Source: Euglena gracilis (Eukaryota > Euglenida > Euglenophyceae > Euglenales). Taken from it: DNA of 64,000 bases. Location of the stretch: the NCBI GenBank assembly GCA_039621445.1, contig CP154955.1:6128785-6192784 (forward strand), written 5' to 3'. The notes under the pieces are model-generated. The model was given only the letters and a program-made list of their open reading frames with translations. It was not told the origin of the DNA and did not search any database. Below are positions 1-12,200 of this stretch, piece after piece. Each line of letters opens with the position of its first letter. The stretch's first letter is position 1. The position numbers and the translations under genes were made by a program.

Positions 1-1061
1 CCCAACCACCAAACCGTGACTTATAACACCCCCCCGAGAGGGAAAAACGTTGAAGAAGCAAATGGCAAAAATGGGCAAAAATCACATCGTGTGCCGAAAA
101 AAACAGGTGAGGGCACATCGATTTATGAGGCTTTGGCAAAGCCAAAAAATTGCCCAAAATACCTTGTTTTATCCCCTGGTGCAAAAATGGTGGGTATTTT
201 TGGACCTCATCTGGTCGCACACTAAGCCGTGACTTATAACCCCCCCCTCGGGGCCCACCACCAAACAGGATTTTATAACCCCGGAGGGTTATAAGTGGGG
301 GGTTTACACAAATCAACATTGTGAGAACCCTCCCATCCACTGGTGATACAGTGCAAAACATATGTCACAAATGTTGTGTGTTGTGTAATATACCACGTGT
401 GTGCATGTTTGGGATATTGCAGACATATCTTCCTGCATACATACACATATGTGTCTCATGTCAGGGTGTCCCCGAACCTCTGGAAGATAACAAATCAACC
501 TCAAGCCTGAACGCCGGTTGAGAAGGGAAGGGTATGTGTTCATATTTGTCGCACTCAGGAGTTTGTATTACAAACACCATACAAAATATACACGCTGGCT
601 GAGGGAAGGAGTGTTGTGCTGACACAAACTATCCCGAAGCAAGGTGTGCAGTACACCTGCTCATTGCATGGAGAGGGTGCCCTCCACGTGGCCACCTCGC
701 CGGCATATGCCCTGCCGTGCTTGCTAAACCACGGCTCCTTGAACTGAAAGCAACATGTTCAGGGGCATTGACCTCACTGCTCTTCGAACCCAGGTTTTCA
801 GCTCCCGGAGCAATTGGATAGGCTGTTGGCAGACTTTGCTCTTCAGATATTCCTGTAAGAAGAAATTGGGTGCACAGGAGTGGCCAAATGACATTTCTAT
901 TTTAGGAAATAACCTTCCCAGGGAATACGCGCTTAAATGTGGCTATGACTGATCAGCTTGTGTGTGTGTGGTGCAGCACAGGAAGTTTTTGATCATCTCA
1001 CAGTAATGGGTTCTGTTGACAGTCACCCGGCGAACGGCATGCTCAGAAAAATAAGGTCCAA
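1..1061. other. No gene recognised; short ORFs only
   Basis: Only short overlapping ORFs without family resemblance are present. The first 300 bases are C- and G-rich and contain repeated phrases around 'acttataacccccc'. From 360 to 470 the sequence is rich in alternating purine and pyrimidine. The stretch lies downstream of the minus-strand CNNM-type gene and outside the first inverted-repeat element. I see no exon with a convincing splice site or protein similarity. Confidence 0.5.
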
Positions 1062-2316
1062 CTTAGGCGGCCTAACTCGCACTTAGCTTTGAAAGTAACT
1101 GTAAATTTGCGTCGACGCGCAACGCCAAATTTTTTTTCTGTTTTCGAACACCGAGGCCTGAGACAGCAAACAGCCCGCATTAGTGTCTCCCTGAACCCCC
1201 CGGGCCTGGGGACGAAACCAACGACTTGGAACTCCACAGTCTACGGGCACAGCGCTCCCGGGGCCCAGTGTGCATGAACACAAAGCGCCGGGTAATCAAA
1301 CGAGGGACTCCATTGCGCAGTTGCGCTTTGGAGCAACGATTTGTTTTTCATTGCAAAAAAAAATAAACACATTGCGCGTGTGCCGGGGGCCCCTCTCTGC
1401 ACAGCCAGTGTGTGGGCTTGGTGAGGAAACACATTGCGCTGGCGCGCAATGGACACGCAAAAATATTGCACTGCCTGTTCATTCAGATTACACGTCAGCC
1501 ACATTTTTGCACTTCTCATATCTTAGTGTGGGCTATTGCCACCGGCGCAATGCATTTCCTCACCAAGCCCACGCACTGGCTGTGCAGAGATGGGCCCCCG
1601 GCACACCGTAACACATCAGAGGGAGTCCCATAAGCTCAGGGGGCTTCTGTTAACCATTGCGCTTTAACGCAATGTCCATGACCATTGCCTTCTATGCCCG
1701 GCAGTGTGGGGCCAGGCGTTGCTCACCAGACGTTGGGACAGGTCCCTGGGCTTGCCCTCGATTCCCCCCAACCCCCCCCCACCTGGGTGGTTCCCGCTGT
1801 ACCACTCCTCGAGCTTCAAGCACCCAGGGATCACAACTCTGTGACACGCCGTTTTTTCCAACTTTTCGCAATGTGTGTGTAGAGTCCACCCTCTGGACGC
1901 CTCAGCAGGCAACCCTTCAGACACATATCACAGAGCCCAAAAAAAGCAGCAAAAGAGGTAAATTTCACCCAGCCTATGTAGCACCATCTGGGGAACACAG
2001 TCAAGGCTTCAAAAACGAGGGACTCGCAACGGGGGTGTTGGCACTTTTTGGGGAAAATTCCCGTGTCCCAGAGTTCAAACCCGGGACTTTGAACCTTTTT
2101 TAAAATGGTGCACAGGCTGAAAAACACCAAAATTGGCCTGTTCCCGGAATCCCAACATCGGCAAATGATGAACACGCCACTGTGGAGGGTCTCCGTGGAA
2201 CCAGAGCGTAAAAAAGGGTGGGTTTCACCGCAGGGTTTCAAAAAGATTGGAAATTTGCGCTTAAGCGCAAAGCAAAAATCAAACCCTTAAGTGCGAATTA
2301 GGCTGCCTAAGTCCAA
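1057..2316. mobile_element. 1.25 kb inverted-repeat element, 5-bp duplication
   Basis: The element proper is 1062-2311. The left end reads CTTAGGCGGCCTAACTCGCA and the right end is its near-perfect reverse complement (GCCTAAG at the edge). Both sides are flanked by TCCAA (1057-1061 and 2312-2316), a 5-bp target-site duplication. Inside are many 'attgcgc'/'gcgcaat' words. A long internal inverted duplication pairs about 1375-1450 with about 1545-1615 and includes the cagccagtg/cactggctg words. No transposase is visible, so it looks non-autonomous. Its ends resemble those of the 3.66 kb element at 55.5-59.2 kb, so the two probably belong to one family. The superfamily is not identified. Confidence 0.75.
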
Positions 2317-2489
2317 TAATGCCCCATTCCGCCATGCCACACCACAAAATAACATATGCCCCTGCATTAGCCGATCGAGTGTTGCATGAGGATCTTCCTC
2401 GCCCCATATTCGACAGTTCTGCGTATTCACAGTCCCGCTGAGATAAAATGAGCCTAGTCACTTATCAAAAAAGTTTTACGGAATCCTCG

Positions 2490-2890
2490 GGCATCCCACT
2501 TGCGAAGGAGCCATTTGCAAACTCCCGCTTGGCTTTGTCGCATGGTTTCTGTTAATGAAATACCTGCAACTTTGAAGGCATGGAACCTTCATTCTCGGCG
2601 GAGGATCCGCTGCACTGTAGAGCGCGAGGCTCCTGTTTGGCGGCAAATTTGCGGAACGGATGTCCGGGGGCACCGCCTGACCACCCGGCGCACACTGCAC
2701 TCAATGTTTGGAGGAACCCGTGAATGTGGTTGTGGGGTAGCCCTAATAAGCCTCCCTCGTGCCTGCAGCTGCTCTGCCCAGCGTTCAATGGTCTGCATGC
2801 TTGGGGCCTGCCGCGTAAACTTTCCGCCAGAAGGCCCACTGAGCTTGCACGGCAGAGCCCTCTCGCAAGTGGAGTGTGACCGTCAAGGTG
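2490..2890 (-). pseudogene. Tc1/mariner-like transposase N-terminal fragment
   Basis: Minus-strand translation gives a helix-turn-helix region with TIERWAEQLQARG followed by CPRTSVPQICRQTG and ASRSTVQRILRR. This pattern is typical of the paired DNA-binding region of Tc1/mariner-type transposases and of the related DUF4817 proteins. A short block ahead of it (VQAQWAFWRKVYAAG) and one behind it (FHAFKVAGISLTETMRQ, then CKWLL) are also family-like but lie in other frames. At least two frameshifts are therefore needed to join them. The catalytic DDE/D region is absent. It is a decayed transposon fragment outside the CNNM-type gene. Confidence 0.65.
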
Positions 2891-3217
2891 CGGTTTGCTA
2901 GACTCCGGGACATCAGATTGGTTGTGATTGAAGGGAACAAGATGAAGAATGCACAAAACTCTCGGCAATGAGAGAAGGCGAGAGGTGGCATTGTGGGATA
3001 AAAGTTCCCAAATGCACCACAGCTCCTCACAAGAGCTCAGCCTTTGATGGGCCGGCGTTCAGGCTTGAGGTCGGTTAATTTCCAGAAGTTCAGGGACACC
3101 CTGTATACATGCACACATGCACATACACAAAAACATACATTAACCCCGAATATCATACAGCACAATGTGTATAAATCCATGTGTATTAATGCATGCACCT
3201 TCTCGCATCCGCGCACA

Positions 3218-6200
3218 TCACCAAGGTGCACTGGCCTGCCCCAGGGCGGTTGGCAGGCCGTGGTGGCCGGAGCACACGCGCATGCCGACCAGGCGGCCCA
3301 GGGCCCGCTTCTGGCTGGGGGCGGACTCCGACGCGTGGCGGATGTCCATCTCGTCCATGATCTCCTCGCCCAGCAGCTGCTCGAAAATGTCCTCCAACGT
3401 CACTGGGGGTGAGGGGGGCACAGGCGGGGTTGAAATGAACTTTGCCTGGGAGGGTGGCTTCGGGTCGTCGGGCTGGCGGTTGGCTTGTCGGTTGGATCGC
3501 GTTCTTCGGCATCCCTCAAGGCTGCACTGCATCGGATGTGGGTCGGGATGAACCCACCCTGAAAGCAAACATTGGTTGGCCACATCGTGTGTGCAACGAT
3601 GCATTACAACCCCCCACCCGGGGGTCCAGCCAGCCGGCTGGAAAAATGTGCAGGCCCACGACTAAGGGGTGGGAGTCCAGGGAGGGGTCCTACCGACCAC
3701 CCGGATGGACCCAGCTGGCACCGCGAAAAAACAGGCAGAAAAAAGCCCGCAAAACGCTGGGTTGGAGTTTCTCAGCCTCTTTGAGGTGAGAACCCCCCCC
3801 CAAAAAAAAACTACCAAAAGTGGCCATTTTTGGTCATTTTTACCCCCCCCCCCCCCCCCAAAAAAAAAAAAAATATCATTATTCATTATTATTATCATTA
3901 TTATATCATATTACTATTATTATTATTTATTTATTTATTTATTATCATTATTTATCATTATTATCATTATTTTTTTCGGTCCAGCCCGCGTCCAGCTTTG
4001 CCAGGCTGCCAAACCTTCGTGCCAATTCGACCCCCCCCCCCACGGCTGTGCAGGAAGGCCTGGTGGCCGGGAAGGAGGGAAGGAGGGATGGATTGACCCC
4101 ACCACAGCACAGCACCATCGCAAAGGAAATTCCTTCGGCTTCTTTGGCAGTGAAAGAAAATTTTGACCAAAAAAAATCGGCGCCTCCCGAAAAACGGGAA
4201 GGCCTGATGGGGGGGAGGTCGGACCAGGGGTTTTCTCAAGGACCCGGGGGCGGTTCTCGCGGGCCGGCAGGAAAAGGTGCTGGCTGAACCCCCCCCCCCC
4301 TCTGGGGGTAGGGGGTCCAGGGGGGGGGGTCCGGCCGACTGGGAGCTGGACCCGGTTGGTACCCCCCCCAAAATATGCCCAAAAAGCCCAAATCCAGCTG
4401 GGTTGGCTTCTTCAGCCTTTTTTTAAATGAGGGTTGGGTGATTTTACGTTTAATCATCCAATGCGCATCCACAAGAGTGACATTTGCAGCAAATTTGACA
4501 TGGTTTGGAAAGGTGGGACATGTAGGCCCACAAAGAAATTTCTTCCGTAATGCTCGGACCTGTCACCGTTGTATTCGCTGAACGGATGTGTTCATTGAAC
4601 AGAGGGGTCCTCTCTGTGTGTCTCTTGACCAATTGCATGCCAACGATGCATCAAAGCTTCAGGGGTCAGAAACATTGATGTGCACCTGGGCTGTGGACCC
4701 CTCCCGGGGGTCCACAGCCTCCCGGGGGTCCACAGCCCGGCTGGGAAGTGCCGGCTGGAAAAACAGTGCTTGCTGGCTGTGCCCCCCCCACCCATCAGGA
4801 TGGGGGGTGGGGGGTGGTCGACCCCCCAACAACCAATAGTGTTTGGGGGATTCCCGTACAGCGCTGCCCCGCCCTTGGGGGGGGGGGGGGGGCTGCTGGT
4901 TGGAAAACAGGTGCTGGCTGGCTGGAGGATGTTTGGCGGAGGTGCGCCATTTGTGCGCTGTGGTCGGCAGGTAGGTTGGGAGGTACTCTATCTGGTCGAG
5001 GATTCCGAAACTGACGAGAGCCCTCAAAAACTCAATTTTTTATCGATAATGCAAAATGCAAAAGTAAACAGTTTCAAAATGTATAATACTACCCCCCCCC
5101 CCTGAATAGAAGCCCCGGGGGCAACTATTTGGAACGTTGGTCGAAAACCGAGGGGGGGGGGGGCTTCTATTCGGGGCGGGGGGTCACTATTCGGAAAAGT
5201 GGTCGAAAACCAGGAGGTTGACAAAAATTGTGCTCCAAATGGAGGGCGATCGTTGGAATTTGATAACCGCTGAAAGTTTAGGAGAATGGTATTGGTGGGG
5301 GCACCACACTCGGAGACATACCAATGCCGTCGACGATCGCAGGGTTATCCACATTGTGGACGGCAGCAATGTGCACCTGCTCCTCCCGGAACTCCCTCCG
5401 CCTTGGGCCCCTTCACCACAGGGGACCCCGATGCACGCGGGCTGGTTTCGCTCCAAACTTCTTTTTTTTTTCTTCAGATTTCGTGTTTCATGTTTCGTGT
5501 CAAACATTCCTTTCATATCTCATGGTTCAATCTAAAATTTTACGGTTTATATATATTTTCGAGCCCTTGGAGGCTTTCTGGATTTCCAACCTCTCAAGCC
5601 AAAGAATAAGGTCTACAATGCAACTTTCACTCTAGGATGGATACCTCGAACTTTTTTTTTGAAAACCCCATGTTGCATTCACATGAGATTGCTAAGAGGA
5701 CTCTGAAATGTGCACTGACCCTGCCCCTACTGCTGAGAAATGTTGCAGCATCTCCACCATCTTGTTCAAAGTCGTGGAATCCCCATTCTTTAAAAGAAAA
5801 CGCATGAACACAGAGTGAAATGCACCTAAAAAAAACGTTGGTCACCATCTTTGTCTCACAAAAACCCTGGAATGGCCCCGTTCTGCCCAAACTGGCCAGC
5901 TGCGCACCCAAACAAGCCTTGGTGCTGATTTGAACGCTCATCACCAGAGGGAGGCCAAGGACGCAGGCAGTCGATGAGCAGCTTCCTGACGTAGATGCTC
6001 GGCATGGGCTGCATCATGCTCCGGACTGTGAGGCCGGCTGTCAGGTCCACCTGTGAAGGGGGATGGGGAGATGGGGCCAGACTATGCCAGGGTTGCGATC
6101 CGTTGTGGCCAGAACTTTCTTGATCATGTGGGGGGGGGGGGCTAGAGATAAAATTTGTTCCATGGTGGCAGAAAAAATGTTTGAAATCCGTAAAATGGTC

Positions 6201-9200
6201 CGCAAAAATTTGTTCAATTGTTTTCGCCCAGTTTCGTCTGAAACAATCTTCGTTTATGCCCGACCCCCCCCCCTGTATATGCCCAGCAGCCAACACACCC
6301 CGCATCAAAGGGCAGTTGAAGAATTTTCAATTATCTGTCCAAAAGCTCTGAAATCATCTTGAGCACCTGTCAGGGGAGAAAGCTGGGCGTTCCCTTAGGC
6401 TCCTTTGCGGGGGGGGGGGGGGTAGTGCCTTGGGACCATAATGAAATTGTGTGAAACTACGCAATTTACAGTGGTATTTTGTTCGGAGCAATTATATCTG
6501 GTACTGGGCTGCAACATGACACCGACAAAGAGAGCATCTGAGTAGGGAAGAAATGCACGTGCGGCAAAAAGGCAGGGGTGCAACACCCCCAGCAGCCTCT
6601 TCGCCAGGAGCATGCCCTTAATGCAATTGCGGTCCTCGTCGTAGATGGGGATGCGGGACCGGCCCGTCGCCTGGATCGGGCATCCTTTCCACAGCTCAGG
6701 GGGGAGGGGGTCTGGCGCTCTGGGGGGCTGGCAGGGATGGATGGGAAGCCCGGAGGGGGGGGTGGGTCCGACCCCCCCTCCTGACATCGAGGGGGGGGGT
6801 GGTCCGGACCCCCCCCTCCTACCTCCAGTCCGACAAGGACTTGGGAAATTTTTCAATTTTGGTTTTGCCGAACATTGACAACATCATTCAAAAGCGGACA
6901 CTTTCATGTGATGCAACAGGAGATCTTGAGGGAGGTAATCAGTGAATCAGTGAGTGGCTGCAAATCAAAAAACAACAGCAACTTATTGAGATGCACAACA
7001 TCAAATCAACGAATGGTGTTGAAGGCAAGGGTGCACAGAATCACCAGACGCAACCAAATTGCATCTGGTGAGAAGCAACAATGGGACGTCACTCATCATC
7101 AGAAGAATCCGAGGACAAATCAGAGGATGATGTGGAGGACGAACCCGAAGAATCGTCCGAATCAAAGTCAGCCTGCGTGGGTGCTTGGTCCACGCAAGCG
7201 ACATGCATCAAACCGGCGGGACCCTCACACAACATCAGCAATTTTTGGGAAGCACCGGAGGCCTCGTACTTCGTTCCAGAGTTATAGTTATTGTTGCTGG
7301 TGGTGGTGCAGGTGGTGGTGGTGGTGGTGGTGGTGGTGGTGGTGGTGGTGGTGGTGGTGGTGGTGGTGGTGGTGGTGGTGGTGGTGTTGGTGATGGTGAT
7401 GCTGGGGGATGTTGTTCTTGCTCCAAAAGCAATGGCTCCATTGTGTGTGAGGGTCGTAAGCAACAGTAGCAGTCCTTTTCTTGCTTTCTGAAATGGCATA
7501 CACACGGCGGTGAGTTTGATACAAATCAACACAGGGGTATAATCATACGCATCCCACCGACCTGCATCTCTAAGGACAATCAAGATTTGCTCCAGACTGT
7601 CCATTTGGAGACGCCGACGGTCCTCCCGATTGATGCGATGTCTGCAGCCTAATTTTTTTTGTTTGTGACAAAGATGAATGCATAAAGAAGAACAAATGCA
7701 AGGGAAAAATTTCTTCAAAGAAAGCAAATGTCACTGTGCCAGGTGGGAAAAAAAACTGGCTGCCTTCAGCATTGAGAACAAACGCTCACACTCCACAGAG
7801 GATAGGGTTAAAGCAAGCGCGCAACGGAGGATAATATGGAGTTTGGGCCATTGTTCAGCCCGCCTAATGACGGCACGCCACACCACCATGTCGTCTGTGT
7901 ATCGTTTTTGTTGCTCCACACCGTCAACAACAACTGTCTTCACAGAACGAGCCTGTTCCAGAAGACCTTGTTGAAGCACCCAGTTTTTGGCTTCACACCA
8001 CTCAGCCTGCACACCATCAACAGGGTCAGTCCATCCCAAACGGTTCTGCAAATATTCGGACCGGAAACAAGCAGTTGCAAGGGCATCGAACCCCTATCCC
8101 AATGCAGGATTGCCCTGCAACTGCTTGGAAACTTTCGCGCAAGGCCTTCAAAATCACTGTCCCCGAACGTTTGCCATTGCAGCAACGCGGGGTTGGGCCA
8201 AGTGGAGACGTCCAACACGGACATATATATGAGAGGCCCGTGCTTTAGCAAACGAGCCGTGGCGTTTTTTGCAATTTGCTCCGCCAATAGCGAAGCAGCA
8301 GCAACAGCGGTTGTGTACTCCCCATGCAGAGGGACCTTATCCAGCTAGGAATTGGCTGTTTTATGCAAACATAACGCGCATGTTTTATCCATGAGGAGAT
8401 CGTTGTCGTCGGCAACTGCAAAAAAAAATGTCAAAAAGCAGACCTTCAGTACTACTGTTGTGCAAGGGGTTCCACAACCATATGCAACCCAGAAAAACAG
8501 CCATAATGAAATCCTGGAGCGCTGACGCTTTTCAAGAAAGCACGAACTCATGCAACTTGAACGGCAGATGGGCGTGCATGCCCTTCAACCCGTCCATATC
8601 ACTCGTGCCAGCACAACTACACTCGTTCATACTGCAATGAAATTGGCCGTCAATGCGGCAGAAAGCAGGCAACTCATCTAAAGCAGTGTCCACTCAAAGA
8701 ACAACAACCCAAGACACCACCATGAAACCACGTCAGATCATCACCAAACCTTAAGCACAAGGGCAGGGAATGCGGCACAAAGCAGGCAACTCACCTAAAG
8801 CAGTGTCCACTCAAAGCACAACAACCCAAGACACCACCATGCAACCACGGCAGATCATCGCCAAACCTTAAGCACAAGTGCAGTCAAAGCGCATGAAGCG
8901 GTCAATGTTGACAGCGTCCCTCTTTGCAATCCATCGGGTAGCAATCACTTGGCAGTGATTCCACCGCGCTGTTGTAAGCAGGACGTTTTGTTGCAAACAT
9001 TGGTGACATGTGCAAACCACAAAGATGCAATTTAGACACTTGCACCAAAAAAAAAACGCCTGTGCCCATCCCCAGGAAAGTTGATGACCCGCTTGATCTG
9101 TTGCGCCAACTCGATCACGGGTGGCAACTTGGTGATGCGCTCCTTCCCCTTCTCTTGGCTGGAATCCGGGGTGCTGTCCTGTTGAGGACGATCTTCTGCT

Positions 9201-12200
9201 GGCGGGCCATCCCCCGCAGATGACGAGGCTGCAGACGATGATGCCTTGTGCAGGAATCTGTACAGCACAAAACCACATGCATGACACGACATGGTATGAC
9301 AGATTTCCTGTTTGCACTAACCTTGGGCTGCGAGCGTGGATCCACGTAGCCCTCAGGACGTGGAGCGACGTTGCGCGCCGCGATCAAGGGTTGCAGGTGG
9401 TCAAGAAAGAAGGGCAGGGGGCGTTCATCGGGGTTTCCAGGAACACCTTCTGGAATACGTCAAAAGCACAAAAATCAGATCCAGCTTCATGTGTCCTCTG
9501 GATTGGTCAAGAAAGAAGGGCAGGGTGCGTTCATCGGTTTCCAGTAACACCTCTCTGGAATACGTCAAAAGCACATCAAAATCAGATCCAGCTTCATATG
9601 TCCTCCGGACTGCACCAACAGCAATGAAACTTTCATCAGTTCTTCCAATACCAGGGTGTCCGAAGCAACAAACACCGGAAGTGAAGGCATTGATCGGAGC
9701 ATCTCAACTCCGTCATGGCGTCCACCAGCTGGCGTTTCTCCAACGCCTTGAGTGCGGTGAGCAGCATCCGCCCACGAGGTTACGAGCAAATTCCCCGGGT
9801 TTGACAATAGACCAAAAAAGAAAACAGCTCCATCAATGACCCAAAACAACCGCAACATTTTCTCTCAGTTAGCCGTATACAGCCATGACTAATGAGCCAT
9901 TTCCATTGAAATCTGTTGTTGGGGAACCTGAATGAATATCCTCATTCCACTGCCGCATCACACACAGAGGATTTATTTCTCATTTTAAATGGGACAAGGG
10001 AAGAAATCCCCTGATACTTTCAATGGGATCTTCCACCTTGTCGTGGAAGCGGAAGAACGCCAACGCACGCGACAAATCTCAGCAGCATGGTCTCTATTTT
10101 ATGGAGCATCACTGAATCAAGCAATCATAAAATTCACATGCTCTGCATGAGGCAACCCAAGACGTTCACATCATCAGCACAACAAACTTCAAGGAAACGA
10201 ATCAAGCAACCACAAATGCACATGCGCTCTAATGAGGCAACTGGAGACATTCACATCATTAGCACAACAAACCTCAAGGAATTGCGGGTGCCTTGAACAT
10301 AATAAACCAGAAAGAATTGTTGAAAGAAAAGTTGTTTACCTTATTACTAGTCCGGAAATCCAACAATAGCTACCATGGACCTTGCTGCGCGGTCGGCCGC
10401 GCCGAAGGCAACGAAAAAAGACGGGTTTGTTTCATTTAGTGGGGAGAGAACACACCTGCAGAGAATGACGTATCTGTTGCAAACAAAAAATGTGTTCTAG
10501 ACCTATTTTGGTTGATTTATGCAAAAAAAATGCGCTTTAAATTTTTCTCCGGCGCACAGCGCCGGAAGAAAATTTTCCCCTTTTTGGCTTCCTTTCAAGG
10601 AGGGGGGGGGGGGGGGTCCGGACCCCCCTCCCAACATCTAGGGGGGGGGGTGGCCCGGCCCCCCCCCCCCTACCACCTTACCCCCCCAGGGGGGGGGGGT
10701 GGTCGGGACCCCCCCCCTACCACCTACCTCAATACCGAAGGGCTTCCCATCCATCCCTGGGGGCTGCCCATTCCCCATAGCCACAGCCATACCTGGACCC
10801 ACACCCATACCCACAGTGGAGGTATGGGTATGGGAACGCAGTGGAACGAGGGCGGTTAAGCCACTGGCTGTCTGTACCGTGTGGGAAACGAGCGGTAAAA
10901 ACGCGGTGGGCAGGGGGGGCAGCTTTCTCTTTACCCTAGGGTGGAAAACAGTAGTTCCGGTTGTGGAAAACGTTGTGGCAAGGCAGGGGGGATGTCATGG
11001 GTGAAGTCATGGGGAATGAGTTTGGGGGGTTGGTGTGCGGGGCGGTATGGAGAGAGGTAGGAGTATGGGTATCCCACACCATACCCATGACCATGCCCAT
11101 ACCCATACTATGCATGGGTGGGGGAGGGGCACAACCTTCCTCAAAAGGAGGCCCGGCCTGGATGCACTGCACCGTGCAGTGGTTGATGACGGTGTGCTGC
11201 TCAAGCATGAATGCGTCCTGTAACACAGGGGGGTTGAAGTCAGGAGCAAACCTGAACCCCGTCCACCCCCCCAAAACCGGCAATGGTGGTTTGTGGGTCA
11301 AATAAGTGTTTCTCCGACATCTGACCTCGCGAAATAATCCAAAACATGTGGCATTTTTGGGTAAAATAACGTATGGTCCATGATGTTTGGTCATGCTAAA
11401 GAATGTGTTGAATGTCTTTTTGGGGGGGGATGCAGCCACAAGAACCTTCGAAGGGCTTCCGTTTTTTTTTTTTGCATTCGTGCCATTATAGGCCATTTAA
11501 GGGACCCCCAGCACTATCAGGATGGCCTGGTGGGAGGAGGTGGGGTGGGTTGACCCCCCCCCTACCAGGGTTCAGTATCAGGGAGGTGGGGGGGGAGTTG
11601 GGGAAAGAATCTGCAAAAAAGCCGAAATTTTTGGGCATAAACTGCGACATTGGGGGGGGGGGGTCCCGGGTATCCCCGGGGTTGGTATGGAACCCCGGGT
11701 GGCCGGACCGCCCCCCCTCCCCATCCACATCTATCCAAGAGGAAAATACCCCCTACTTCGACACCCCGCACACCTCCATTTACCCCCCCCCGCCGCCGGA
11801 GGCGGCGGTCCCCTATAAGCGCACCCGTGCTTCTATTGGGGGGGGGGGGTTAAATGCACCATGTTTGGGAAGTGAACTTGTGTGTCTCACACCATTCCTC
11901 ATTAGAGGAATTTATCACCAAACAAGTCACGATTCCAACCTCCAGCATGTAAGTGCTGAACAACTCCCCCATTTCATGAAATTCTGCTGAAGCCAGCCAA
12001 AGAATCACTGCAACTTGCAATTTAACTCACCCCGGATGAAGAGCACTTCACGACAGGCCCCTGCACCTTCAGCGGCGTCATGCAGCACGCGACGGTCTTG
12101 GACGTCATCTCCAGGGCGCCCCCGATGACGTTGGCCTCGTCCACGGACAGCTTGGTCTCCCCCACCCCTGCAGCAGCGGTGCGTTGATCAGGCAAGGGCT

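Larger units (their letters stand above)
7089..9613 (-). pseudogene. hAT-superfamily transposase gene, interrupted
   Basis: The most diagnostic part is 8287-7731, where the C-terminal dimerisation motif SSVECERLFSMLK of hAT transposases appears near 7790. The run GEYTTAVAAASLLAEQ to ILHWDRG continues into FDALATACFRSEYLQ only after a frame change near 8088. A second exon-like block at about 7655-7540 (HRINREDRRRLQ) follows an AG, and an acidic Ser/Asp tail ends at 7089. Upstream coding-like blocks lie at 9000-8879, 9255-9055 (ITKLPPVIELAQQI) and 9480-9335 (PLPFFLDHLQPLIAAR), the last ending in AAG|GTTAGT. An in-frame TAG at about 8346 and the frame change argue for decay, unless unrecognised introns remove them. 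Confidence 0.7.
6669..11163. mobile_element. 4.5 kb hAT-like element occupying CNNM intron 10
   Basis: On the plus strand GCCTGGAT occurs at 6669-6676 and again at 11156-11163, exactly at the two exon edges, giving an 8-bp direct repeat. Inside it the ends are CGGGCATCCTTT (6677-6688) and the reverse complement of CGGGCCTCCTTT, an 11/12 match. An 8-bp duplication is typical of hAT transposons, and hAT-like transposase exons lie inside on the same strand as the host gene. Splicing removes the element plus one repeat and joins CIQ to ATGRSRIP. The border can be read as GC-AG or as a nonconventional cut with CGG at +4 to +6 and CCG at -8 to -6. Confidence 0.75.

Noticed and set aside
7089-7727. 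Single 212-codon minus-strand protein with a long threonine run
   Set aside because: The threonine run is a (GGT)n microsatellite. Only the blocks before and after it resemble hAT transposase, so I treat it as separate exon-like pieces.
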